From an uncultured Rhodobacterales bacterium (GTDB lineage Bacteria; Pseudomonadota; Alphaproteobacteria; Rhodobacterales; Rhodobacteraceae), in contig CALCGO010000136.1 of the NCBI GenBank assembly GCA_937901055.1, forward strand, positions 1-40,308: DNA of 40,308 nt, read 5' to 3'. Of the stretch, positions 7,655-15,201 are shown in pieces (position 1 is the stretch's first letter; the number at the start of each line of letters is the position of its first letter). Position numbers and translations under genes: made by a program. The notes under the pieces are model-generated. The model saw nothing but the letters and a program-made list of their open reading frames with translations, was not told the DNA's origin and searched no databases.

Positions 7655-8465
7655 AAGCACTATAACACCTAGTAAGAACCCAACAGTAATTGCCGTGGCC
7701 AATCAAAAAGGTGGGGTTGGAAAAACTACGACGGCAATAAATTTGGGTACTGCATTGGCGGCTGTTGGTCGGAAAGTTCTGCTCATCGACCTGGATTCTC
7801 AAGGAAATGCTTCGACTGGGTTGGGAATTTCGCTAGATATGCGCAAAATGACGACCTATGATTTGCTTGTCGGAGACACTACGCTTTCAGCAGTCATGCA
7901 GGAAACGATGATCCCGAATTTTTTCATTGCGCCTTCCACCAATGACTTAAGTTCGGCGGACGTGGATATGGTGAATGATCCAAATCGCGTGCTGCGGATG
8001 AGAAAAGCGCTGACATCTGATGATGCCCTAGCCTGCAAGTTCGATTACATATTGATTGATTGCCCACCCTCGCTGAATTTACTAACCGTAAATGCGATGG
8101 TTGCGGCGGACTCGGTTCTCGTTCCATTGCAGTGCGAATTTTTTGCGCTTGAAGGTCTGTCGCAACTGATGCTGACCATCCGCGAAGTCAAGCAATCTCT
8201 GAACCCCAAATTGAGTATCCAAGGTATCGTGCTTACTATGTATGATCGCCGGAATAACCTGTCGAAACAGGTTGAGGATGATGTGCGCGAAAACCTCGGA
8301 AATTTGGTTTACGACACCATTATTCCTCGTAATATCCGTCTTAGTGAGGCTCCCTCACATTCGGTACCGGCGTTGATTTACGATCACAGAAGTTCCGGCA
8401 GCATTGCATACCAGAAACTAGCTGCCGAGTTACTTCGGCGTATGAATGACAACGTAACAGATTGA
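7647..8465 (+). CDS. parA: Chromosome partitioning ATPase ParA (Soj)
   Basis: ParA is the Walker-type DNA-binding ATPase that drives segregation of ParB-parS complexes after replication. With the GTG start at 7647 (GGAGA eight bases upstream) it has 272 residues. The deviant Walker A, KGGVGKTT, lies at about residues 20-27, with the signature lysine at its start. Walker A' (LLIDLDSQGNAS) and Walker B (YILIDCPPSLNLLT) follow. A TTG at 7632 is in frame but sits inside the ribosome-binding site, so I rejected it. It overlaps rsmG by eight bases and is followed 12 bases later by parB. This is the chromosomal type, not a plasmid RepA. Confidence 0.97.
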   Translation: MSKSTITPSKNPTVIAVANQKGGVGKTTTAINLGTALAAVGRKVLLIDLDSQGNASTGLGISLDMRKMTTYDLLVGDTTLSAVMQETMIPNFFIAPSTNDLSSADVDMVNDPNRVLRMRKALTSDDALACKFDYILIDCPPSLNLLTVNAMVAADSVLVPLQCEFFALEGLSQLMLTIREVKQSLNPKLSIQGIVLTMYDRRNNLSKQVEDDVRENLGNLVYDTIIPRNIRLSEAPSHSVPALIYDHRSSGSIAYQKLAAELLRRMNDNVTD

Positions 8466-8477
8466 AAATGTTGAAAA

Positions 8478-9368
8478 ATGGCAAAGAGAACTGAACGTAA
8501 AAGCTTAGGTCGCGGTCTTTCCGCATTATTGGCAGATGTGAATCTTGACGAGGGTGATGCCAGTCAAGCGATGACAGCCACTCGATCAAGCGACACAGAT
8601 ATGCCGATTGAAAAGGTTTTCGCGAATCCGGATCAGCCACGTCGAACATTTGCCGAAAAGGATCTAGAAGACCTGACAGCGTCGATCACCGAAAAAGGTG
8701 TTATTCAGCCGTTAATCGTCAGGCCCGATCCGAATAACCAAGGCGGTTATCAAATCGTTGCCGGCGAACGCCGTTGGCGCGCGGCGCAGCGGGCGAAATT
8801 GCACAAAATTCCTGTTCTGATCCGCAATTTGACCGATACAGAAGTGCTGGAACTCGCCATTATCGAAAATATCCAACGGGCAGATCTGAACGCTGTGGAG
8901 GAGGCGATGGGGTATCGCCAACTAATGGATAGGTTCGGACACACACAAGAGAAAATGGCGGAAGCCTTGGGCAAAAGCCGCAGCCATATCGCGAACCTTC
9001 TTCGGCTCTTAAGTTTGCCACCAAAAGTGCAAGAATATCTTCAAAATGGCCAGATTTCCGCAGGTCATGCGAGAGCACTGGTACCAGCGAGTGACCCGGT
9101 GGCGCTCGCACGCGAGATTATTTCGAAAGGGTTGTCTGTCCGACAGGCTGAGGCACTGGCGAAAGCAAAAAAGCCGGGCGAAAAGCAAAAACGGCAACTG
9201 AAACCAACTAAGGATGCAGACACACGGGCGATCGAAAATGACCTATCCACGCATCTTGGCGCGAAGGTAAGTATTGACCACAAAACTGGTGGTCAAAGCG
9301 GAGAGTTGCGGATCAAATACACGGATTTGGAACAGCTTGATGGACTATGTCGGCTTCTGTCACATTAA
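8478..9368 (+). CDS. parB: Chromosome partitioning protein ParB (Spo0J)
   Basis: ParB is the CTP-dependent clamp that loads at parS and spreads on flanking DNA. It has 296 residues. The N-terminal LGRGLSALL motif contacts ParA. The ParB/Srx CTPase domain holds Box I (IVAGERRWRAAQRA, about residue 95) and Box II (ELAIIENIQRADLNAVEEA). The helix-turn-helix that reads parS is KMAEALGKSRSHIANLLRLL, and a C-terminal dimer domain closes the protein. Targets are visible in the window: perfect parS at 5152 and 7066 and a near-match at 12677. It ends directly against the convergent DUF454 gene, with no space for a terminator. Confidence 0.97.
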   Translation: MAKRTERKSLGRGLSALLADVNLDEGDASQAMTATRSSDTDMPIEKVFANPDQPRRTFAEKDLEDLTASITEKGVIQPLIVRPDPNNQGGYQIVAGERRWRAAQRAKLHKIPVLIRNLTDTEVLELAIIENIQRADLNAVEEAMGYRQLMDRFGHTQEKMAEALGKSRSHIANLLRLLSLPPKVQEYLQNGQISAGHARALVPASDPVALAREIISKGLSVRQAEALAKAKKPGEKQKRQLKPTKDADTRAIENDLSTHLGAKVSIDHKTGGQSGELRIKYTDLEQLDGLCRLLSH

Positions 9369-9722
9369 CTAAGTGCTCGGTCTCGTCCAAATGAAGTATG
9401 ACACCGAAAGGAGTATAACTATCTGAATTATCAGGATATATACAGGTATCCCGAATAGGATGGATATGGCGAAAACGATCACCATTGATACTGCAGAAAG
9501 ATATTTGGATTTACGGCTGATAGCGCCGTTTTCTTGCCAATCAACTATAGCAGGTCCGAGCCGTTTATGTGATAGCAACCAATCATGCGCCCTTTGCGAC
9601 GACTTTCCAAAAAAGAACGCAGCGAGCAGTAGAAACGGCACGGTTGGCAACAATGGTAAAAAAATACCTGCGAAGCCCGCCACCACGCTAAGTACACCAA
9701 AGAGTAGCCAAATAACCCGCAT
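9369..9722 (-). CDS. DUF454 (YbaN-like) small inner-membrane protein
   Basis: This is a 117-residue protein of the DUF454/YbaN family, whose function is not known. Two N-terminal hydrophobic segments (residues 2-37) contain the family pattern GxxxPLLPTVPFLLLAAF. A short polar stretch, SQRAHDWLLSHKRLGPAIVDW, follows, and then two more hydrophobic helices. It is the last gene of the leftward rph-rdgB-ridA-hemW run, three bases after the hemW stop, and its own stop abuts that of parB. It may be carried along for expression rather than for a shared role. Confidence 0.85.
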   Translation of the reverse strand: MRVIWLLFGVLSVVAGFAGIFLPLLPTVPFLLLAAFFFGKSSQRAHDWLLSHKRLGPAIVDWQENGAISRKSKYLSAVSMVIVFAISILFGIPVYILIIQIVILLSVSYFIWTRPST

Positions 9723-9725
9723 CGC

Positions 9726-10880
9726 TCAAGCCAACAACTGTCGAAGGACCGCGTTCAATAGCGGTTGACCCTTGGGTGTGGTTTTAATTTTATTGCCCTC
9801 ACGTGAAACAAACCCGCCAGACAGCATTTCTTCAAGGTTGGCAGCATCAAGATCACGGCCCTTCAAAGAGGCATACCGAGTTAGATCACTGCCCTCGGCC
9901 AATCTGAGGGACATCATTAGATATTCGTTTGCTTGATCTTCGGTGATCACCGCCTCGACGGATTTTCTTCCCCAACCGGTTTTGTGCACCTGCTCCAGCC
10001 ATTGCGTAGGATCTGAATATGCCTCGGTTGCAAGTTTTTGCTCATTCAGCGTGATACGCCCATGCGCCCCCGGTCCGATTCCGACGTAGTCACCATACCG
10101 CCAATATATCAGATTATGTTGGCTTTCGGCGCCAGCCTGCGCGTGGTTGGAGGTTTCATAGGCTGGCAAGCCGCGGCGGTCGCATACTTCCTGTGTTCGG
10201 AAGTACATATCTGTTGCCAATGTATCATCCGGAAGATTTCGCAGAGAGCCACGCGCGTGCATATCTCCAAAACGCGTGCCGTCTTCGATGGTTAGCTGAT
10301 ATAGGGAAAGGTGGTCAACGGCCATATCAATGGCTTCCGACAGCTCCAATTCCCAATCGTCAACCGTCTGGTTTTGGCGCGCGTAAATAAGATCAAAGCT
10401 AACACGGTCGAATTGCTTACGAGCGATATCAAACGCGGCGCGGGCTTCGGCAACCGAATGCATGCGGCCTAACGTTTTTAGGTCCGCGTCACGCAACGAC
10501 TGGATTCCCATAGAAATGCGGTTCACACCAGCGTCGGAATACCCAGCGAAACGCCCGGCCTCGACCGAAGTCGGATTGGCCTCCAGTGATATTTCCACAC
10601 TTGGGGCTAGCTGCCAAACTCGCCCGATCTCCTCGATCACCGCCGCAACGGTTTCGGGTGGCATCAGACTTGGGGTCCCGCCCCCGAAAAACACGGTATC
10701 GACTTGTCGATTTGGCAACTCTTCAGCGCTACGACGAATATCTGACAACAGCGCCTCGCGCCAAGTCAATTGATCAACTTGACGTGAAACATGGCTATTG
10801 AAGTCACAATACGGGCATTTGTGCATGCAAAAAGGCCAGTGGATGTAAACGCCAAAGCCCGCATTTTGCCAATCTTCCAT
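9726..10880 (-). CDS. hemW: Radical SAM haem chaperone HemW (HemN-like)
   Basis: HemW is a radical SAM protein related to coproporphyrinogen dehydrogenase HemN but thought to deliver haem to membrane proteins. It has 384 residues. The iron-sulfur motif CMHKCPYC (Cys18, Cys22, Cys25) follows VYIHWPF, the usual HemW opening. FFGGGTPSLM and the SISLEANPTS-type segment complete the radical SAM core, and a C-terminal HemN-like domain is present. Neighbours are rdgB and a RidA-like gene upstream and DUF454 downstream, a common Rhodobacterales order. Its coding sequence includes two partial parS-like matches, probably because they encode VSRE and VSRQ. Confidence 0.92.
   Translation of the reverse strand: MEDWQNAGFGVYIHWPFCMHKCPYCDFNSHVSRQVDQLTWREALLSDIRRSAEELPNRQVDTVFFGGGTPSLMPPETVAAVIEEIGRVWQLAPSVEISLEANPTSVEAGRFAGYSDAGVNRISMGIQSLRDADLKTLGRMHSVAEARAAFDIARKQFDRVSFDLIYARQNQTVDDWELELSEAIDMAVDHLSLYQLTIEDGTRFGDMHARGSLRNLPDDTLATDMYFRTQEVCDRRGLPAYETSNHAQAGAESQHNLIYWRYGDYVGIGPGAHGRITLNEQKLATEAYSDPTQWLEQVHKTGWGRKSVEAVITEDQANEYLMMSLRLAEGSDLTRYASLKGRDLDAANLEEMLSGGFVSREGNKIKTTPKGQPLLNAVLRQLLA
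9795..9810. promoter_or_regulatory. Partial parS-like site in hemW (12/16)
   Basis: The twelve bases TCACGTGAAACA match parS exactly; the other four do not. It falls in hemW codons for VSRE and may be a coding coincidence, but it lies within 5 kb of the perfect parS sites. A similar 12/16 match is at 10776-10791. Confidence 0.25.
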
Positions 10881-10882
10881 AA

Positions 10883-11266
10883 CTACCCTTTGAACGCCGT
10901 GACTTCGATTTCCACCAACATTTCCGGCTTTATCAGGTCAGCGATAACCATGGTGGCAGCAGGGAGGATGTCCCCCATCATCTCCCCAAGGACTGGAACG
11001 ACCTCATCAACCAGATCAACATCTGTAACGGTATACTGAACACGCACGATGTCGGACATTTCAAAACCAGCTTCGGTTAAAACGGCGCTGATGGTCTCGA
11101 AACAATTCCTCGCTTGTTGAGCGATCCCGTCAGGCATTTCCATGGTGGTATAATCATACCCCGTTACGCCAGAAACAAAGCACCAGCCGCCTTTGACGAT
11201 GGCACGGCTATACCCGAATGCTTTTTCGAACGGGGATCCGGTTGAGATTTGTTTTACGTCACTCAT
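10883..11266 (-). CDS. RidA/YjgF-family protein lacking the RidA arginine
   Basis: This is a 127-residue Rid-family protein. RidA itself hydrolyses reactive 2-aminoacrylate-type imines through a conserved arginine in a PARSCVEVARLP-like segment. Here the matching stretch reads PAATMVIADLIKPEMLVEIEV, with alanine in place of the arginine, while the fold markers (FVSGVTGYD, QARNCFETISAVL, VEIEVTA) are intact. It is therefore better called a Rid-superfamily member of unknown substrate than RidA. It overlaps rdgB by four bases (ATGA) and precedes hemW by two bases, so it is firmly inside the rph-rdgB-hemW operon. Confidence 0.88.
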   Translation of the reverse strand: MSDVKQISTGSPFEKAFGYSRAIVKGGWCFVSGVTGYDYTTMEMPDGIAQQARNCFETISAVLTEAGFEMSDIVRVQYTVTDVDLVDEVVPVLGEMMGDILPAATMVIADLIKPEMLVEIEVTAFKG

Positions 11267-11871
11267 TCAAAGCACCCTTTGATCAACTTGTTGAATGCGT
11301 CAGCCCGGTGGCTGATCTTGTTTTTCTCCCAACGGTCCATTTCGCCGAAGGTAATGTCATATCCGTTGGGCATAAACATTGGATCATATCCGTGACCTTC
11401 TTCGCCGCGCATTGGCCAGACACATCGACCGTCAATTTTACCTTCAAAAACTTCGTCATGACCATCCGGCCATGCAAGAACCAACGTACTACAAAACCGT
11501 GCCGTTCGTGGCGCAGGCGCATTTAGTGCCTCTAGCTTTGTCCAAACCTTGGTCATTGCCATCGGAAAGTCTCGCCCATTAGGGGTTTCCGACCAGTCGG
11601 CGGTGTAAACTCCCGGTTCACCGCCCAAAGCATCTACAACAATCCCGCTGTCGTCAGCTAGAGCAGGTAGGCCGCTGGACTTCGCCGCCGCATGTGCCTT
11701 AATCCGCGCGTTACCGATGAAATTGTCCTCGGTTTCCTCTGGTTCTGGCAAACCAAGCTCTGCGTTTGAAGTGATCGCAATCCCGTAAGGCTCAAGCAGC
11801 CGGATGATCTCCTCCAGCTTGCCGTTGTTATGGGTTGCGACCAGCAGTTTGGGTTCAACGAACTTGCGCAT
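11263..11871 (-). CDS. rdgB: XTP/dITP (non-canonical purine NTP) pyrophosphatase
   Basis: RdgB hydrolyses dITP, ITP and XTP to monophosphates, keeping deaminated purines out of DNA. It has 202 residues. The N-terminal THNNGKLEEI binds the triphosphate, LADDSGIVVDALGGEPGVYT carries the catalytic aspartates, and a C-terminal HRADAFNKL segment with the usual S-HR-A motif is present. It starts inside the rph stop (TAATG) and overlaps the RidA-like gene by four bases, so all are translationally coupled. The rph-rdgB-(rid)-hemW order is widely seen in alphaproteobacteria. Confidence 0.95.
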   Translation of the reverse strand: MRKFVEPKLLVATHNNGKLEEIIRLLEPYGIAITSNAELGLPEPEETEDNFIGNARIKAHAAAKSSGLPALADDSGIVVDALGGEPGVYTADWSETPNGRDFPMAMTKVWTKLEALNAPAPRTARFCSTLVLAWPDGHDEVFEGKIDGRCVWPMRGEEGHGYDPMFMPNGYDITFGEMDRWEKNKISHRADAFNKLIKGCFE

Positions 11872-12584
11872 TAGGCGATGGCGGCTTTTTGTGCTGCGAC
11901 CAACTCTGCCACGCCTTTTTCTGCCAAATCCATCAAAATGTTGAATTCGTCACGTGAGAACGTCGCGCCCTCGGCAGATCCCTGGACTTCAACCAACCCG
12001 CTTGCGCCAGTCATTACGAAATTTGCATCTGTGCCTGCGTCGCTATCCTCAATGTAATCGAGGTCCAGCACTGGCTGTCCGCCATAAATCCCACAAGAAA
12101 CCGCCGCGATATGGTCGGTCAATGGATCTTCCTTGATATCACCAGCTTTTAGCAATTGGTTAACTGCTAGACGCAAGGCTACCCAGCCGCCGGTAATAGC
12201 AGCACATCGTGTGCCGCCGTCCGCTTGAATAACATCGCAATCTACCGTAATTTGACGCTCGCCCATGGCAACGCGGTCTACACCGGCGCGCAGGCTGCGG
12301 CCAATCAAGCGTTGGATTTCTTGCGTCCGCCCGGATTGCTTGCCAGCAGTTGCTTCGCGCCGCATACGCGAGCCCGTTGAACGAGGGAGCATCCCATATT
12401 CGGCAGTAACCCAGCCGAGACCAGAGTTACGCAAGAACGGCGGCACGCGGCTTTCAAGCGAGGCTGTGCAAAGCACATGTGTATCGCCCATTTTGATCAG
12501 GCAAGAGCCTTCGGCGTGTTTGGTGACGTTGGTTTCGATTACGATGTCACGCATGATGTCAGTATTACGGCCAGATGGGCGCAT
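11871..12584 (-). CDS. rph: Ribonuclease PH
   Basis: RNase PH is a phosphate-dependent 3'-5' exoribonuclease that trims tRNA 3' ends. I chose the start MRPSGRNTD at 12584, which gives the standard 237 residues and has GGAGG six bases upstream; an in-frame ATG at 12644 would add 20 atypical residues. The conserved core includes GDTHVLCTASLE, the RSLRAGVDR segment with the phosphate-binding arginine, ITVDCDVIQADGGTRCAAI and DLDYIEDSDAGTDANFV. It heads the leftward operon and is divergent from hrcA, with 120 bases between the two starts. Confidence 0.96.
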   Translation of the reverse strand: MRPSGRNTDIMRDIVIETNVTKHAEGSCLIKMGDTHVLCTASLESRVPPFLRNSGLGWVTAEYGMLPRSTGSRMRREATAGKQSGRTQEIQRLIGRSLRAGVDRVAMGERQITVDCDVIQADGGTRCAAITGGWVALRLAVNQLLKAGDIKEDPLTDHIAAVSCGIYGGQPVLDLDYIEDSDAGTDANFVMTGASGLVEVQGSAEGATFSRDEFNILMDLAEKGVAELVAAQKAAIA

Positions 12585-12676
12585 GGAAGCCTCCGTTGGG
12601 GTTGGTTTTCCTGCGTCATAAACAAAGTCACGCCTTGCGTCCATCCTTGCGATTGACCCAACAGGCCGGAATGCAT

Positions 12677-12692
12677 AGTTTCACGTGAACCA
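12677..12692. promoter_or_regulatory. parS: Third parS-like site (14/16) in the rph/hrcA gap
   Basis: AGTTTCACGTGAACCA differs from the parS consensus at positions 1 and 14 only and keeps the CACGTG core. Unlike sites 1 and 2 it is in a non-coding gap, 13 bases upstream of the hrcA ATG, where it could also overlap an hrcA promoter (possible -35 TTGACC at 12653-12658). Confidence 0.6.
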
Positions 12693-12704
12693 AGGTGCCC
12701 GATA

Positions 12705-13766
12705 ATGACGCAAACCACCCCGCTTTCAGAACTGACCGACCGCAGCCGCGAGGTTTTTCGGCAAGTCGTGGAGTCATATCTGGAGACGGGTGATCCTGTG
12801 GGCTCCAAAACGCTGACAGAAACGCTGACTGAGAAAGTGTCCCCCGCAACTATTCGGAACGTTATGAGTGACTTGGAGCAGTTGGGGTTGCTCGATTCCC
12901 CGCACACATCAGCAGGCCGGATACCGACGCAAGTAGGCTTGCGCATGTTTGTGGATGGTTTGCTGGAAGTCGGGTCGGTTTCCGGCAACGAACGATCAGA
13001 AATAGAGCGCTCGCTTGATACAAATGAGTCCGACATTGGTGGGATGATGGATAAGGTTGGCTCGATGCTGTCCGGTTTGACACAAGGAGCGAGCCTTGTT
13101 TTGACACCAAAAACGGAAAGCCCCATCAAACACCTCGAATTTGTTGCGTTGTCACCTGAAAAGGCATTGGTGGTTTTGGTTACTGCTGACGGGCAGGTCG
13201 AAAACCGCCTTTTCACACCTCCAATTGGCTTGACCCCGTCAGCCATGCGCGAGGCAGCGAACTTTCTGAATGCCATCCTTGAGGGCCACACAGTTTCGCA
13301 AATGCAAAGTGTGGTAACGCGGGAAATCGAACGGCACCGCCAAGAACTCGACCGTTTGGCGCAGAGCCTTATCAAGGACGGATTGGCGATTTGGGTTGAT
13401 GAACAGGATGGCCGTGACCGACTGATAGTTCGCGGAAGGGCGAATCTTGTTGAGGGGGACGCCTCGGAACTCGATTTGGATCGTATCCGCCAGCTGTTTG
13501 ATGACCTTGAACGGAAGCGGGATTTGGCTCAATTGCTCGATTTGACCGAAGAAGGCGACGGGGTACGCATTTTTATTGGCTCAGAGAACAAACTTTTCTC
13601 ACTTTCGGGTTCCTCTTTGGTGGTTTCCCCTTATATGAACGCTGAGCGAAAAATAATTGGCGCGGTAGGCGTGATTGGACCAACAAGGCTGAACTACGGC
13701 CGGATTGTCCCGATTGTTGACTACACCGCGCAGCTGGTAGGACGATTAGTGTCCCGCCGGACCTGA
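12705..13766 (+). CDS. hrcA: Heat-inducible transcription repressor HrcA
   Basis: HrcA represses heat-shock operons by binding the CIRCE inverted repeat and is kept active by GroEL. It has 353 residues, normal for the family. The N-terminal winged helix holds the pattern DPVGSKTLTE...SPATIRNVMSDLEQLGLLDSPH, with HTSAGRIPT just after it. The rest is a GAF-like dimerisation domain ending GVIGPTRLNYGRIVPIVDYTA. I found no CIRCE element (GCACTC-N9-GAGTGC) in the window, so it acts on operons elsewhere, such as groESL. It is followed 17 bases later by grpE. A parS-like site lies just upstream of its start. Confidence 0.95.
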   Translation: MTQTTPLSELTDRSREVFRQVVESYLETGDPVGSKTLTETLTEKVSPATIRNVMSDLEQLGLLDSPHTSAGRIPTQVGLRMFVDGLLEVGSVSGNERSEIERSLDTNESDIGGMMDKVGSMLSGLTQGASLVLTPKTESPIKHLEFVALSPEKALVVLVTADGQVENRLFTPPIGLTPSAMREAANFLNAILEGHTVSQMQSVVTREIERHRQELDRLAQSLIKDGLAIWVDEQDGRDRLIVRGRANLVEGDASELDLDRIRQLFDDLERKRDLAQLLDLTEEGDGVRIFIGSENKLFSLSGSSLVVSPYMNAERKIIGAVGVIGPTRLNYGRIVPIVDYTAQLVGRLVSRRT

Positions 13767-13783
13767 CAAAGAAGGCAAGTAAG

Positions 13784-14368
13784 ATGACTGAAGAAAAAGA
13801 AAACGGTTTTCTGGACGATATCGATGAATCCGAGGAAGAACTGGAACTTGAAGAAGATGTTCTGAGCTTTCCGGACATTGACGTGGTTCTTAAAGAGCGC
13901 GACCAGTTGAAAGATCGTCTTTTGCGTGCATTTGCCGAAACTGAAAACCTGCGGAAACGTTCCGAGCGCGATCGTCGTGACGCAGAAGTTTACGGTGGCA
14001 CCAGGCTGGCCCGTGATTTGCTATCGGTTCAGGACAACCTAGAACGTGCACTCGAAAATATCGACGATGACTTACGTAAAGAGCACAGCTCTCTGACCGA
14101 AGGTCTTGAATTAACACTGCGCGAACTGTTGTCTGTCTTTGAAAAACACAAGATCGTTTCGGTTGCCCCGGCAATTGGCGACAAATTTAACCCAAAACTG
14201 CACCAAGCGATGTTCGAGGCACCTGTGCCGAACACTACAAAGGGTTCGATCATTCAGGTTATGGCTACTGGTTTCGCGATTGGTGATCGTCTGTTGCGCG
14301 CAGCGCAAGTTGGTGTTTCATCTAACCCAAGCAAAGTCGCGCCTATTAAGGAAGAAGCCGAAGGCTAA
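13784..14368 (+). CDS. grpE: Nucleotide exchange factor GrpE
   Basis: GrpE releases ADP from DnaK during the chaperone cycle and acts as a thermosensor. It has 194 residues. A very acidic N-terminal tail (residues 1-35) leads to the long dimerising coiled coil, including RDQLKDRLLRAFAETENLRKR. The beta-domain signature FNPKLHQAMFE and GYxIGDRLLRAAQV-like end (GFAIGDRLLRAAQVGVS) follow. It is co-transcribed with hrcA, as in many alphaproteobacteria; dnaK and dnaJ are not in the window. Its 3' end overlaps the convergent methyltransferase gene by four bases. Confidence 0.95.
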   Translation: MTEEKENGFLDDIDESEEELELEEDVLSFPDIDVVLKERDQLKDRLLRAFAETENLRKRSERDRRDAEVYGGTRLARDLLSVQDNLERALENIDDDLRKEHSSLTEGLELTLRELLSVFEKHKIVSVAPAIGDKFNPKLHQAMFEAPVPNTTKGSIIQVMATGFAIGDRLLRAAQVGVSSNPSKVAPIKEEAEG

Positions 14369-15201
14369 TTTTCTGCTTTGTCACCAGCCTTTAGTTCAGG
14401 AACCTTCAACGCGTCGGCGAGTCTCGATTTCGCCGAGCCGGGGCGCAGCGGTTTTTGTTGCGTCTCCGATGGGGCCCACCCTGTCAGGAATACGATCTCG
14501 AAAGTTGCAGGAATACGACCATCTGGTTCCGCGAAGTGCTCTGTATAAATATCCATTGCGCGCATCAATGTCTCACGCCGCATCGGCGTTTTGCGCCGTG
14601 CGTGCATGACATTGGTTTCACCCATTGCCCGCAGATCGCGCATCAAATGCAAAGGTGTCTCATAGGTTACCGTTAGGCTAACGGAATCAGCGACTGGTAA
14701 CGCCAATCCCGCACGCTGAATTAGCCCGCCAAGATCCCGAATTTCCCCCATTGGGGCGATGCGTGGCGAAAGGCCACCCTCAATTTCTGTTTCAGCCTCT
14801 GCGAGCGACGTTCGCAACTCATTAAGGGTTTGCCCCCCGAACATTGCAGTAATCATCAGCCCATCAGGCTTTAAGGCCCGGCGCATTTGCACCAACTGCC
14901 CGACGGGGTCATTGGCCCAATGCAGCGCTAATCCGTTAATAACCAGATCAAGCGAGCTTTCTTGTAAATCAAGCGTTTCTAGATCCTGAACAGCTTCTCC
15001 GCCAAGCATGTCGACCCACAAACCCGCCTTTGGGCCAATAATCGCCAAGTCTGTAAAGGTTTTATTAACCTCTTCCAGCCTTTCTGAAACTTGGTCAACG
15101 ATCTCGCGATGCAGGAACTCCCCCTCAACGCCAAAGTTGTCCGCCCGCGCGCGGCGTTGGGCTAGAAGTTCGTGATCAAAAAGGTCTGGTGGTGTCTGCA
15201 T
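14365..15201 (-). CDS. NDUFAF5-like SAM-dependent methyltransferase (BioC-like fold)
   Basis: This class I methyltransferase has 278 residues with the start MQTPPDLFD at 15201; the frame stays open 60 bases further, but that part would read far into comF. The opening, LFDHELLAQRRARADNF then FLHREIVDQVSERLEEV, is the pattern of alphaproteobacterial homologues of mitochondrial NDUFAF5, a complex I assembly factor. The SAM domain is degenerate: no clear GxGxG loop, although SLDLVINGLALHWANDPVGQL and ALKPDGLMITAMFGG are typical later motifs. Function in complex I assembly is inferred from the homology. It is divergent from comF with overlapping 5' ends and convergent on grpE. Confidence 0.75.
   Translation of the reverse strand: MQTPPDLFDHELLAQRRARADNFGVEGEFLHREIVDQVSERLEEVNKTFTDLAIIGPKAGLWVDMLGGEAVQDLETLDLQESSLDLVINGLALHWANDPVGQLVQMRRALKPDGLMITAMFGGQTLNELRTSLAEAETEIEGGLSPRIAPMGEIRDLGGLIQRAGLALPVADSVSLTVTYETPLHLMRDLRAMGETNVMHARRKTPMRRETLMRAMDIYTEHFAEPDGRIPATFEIVFLTGWAPSETQQKPLRPGSAKSRLADALKVPELKAGDKAEN

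Noticed and set aside
11946..11961. CACGTG-centred sequence in rph as a parS site
   Set aside because: Only 10 of 16 bases match and the position is fixed by coding for conserved rph residues.
12585..12644. N-terminal extension of rph to ATG 12644
   Set aside because: MRPSGRNTD at 12584 is the normal RNase PH start and has a strong GGAGG before it.
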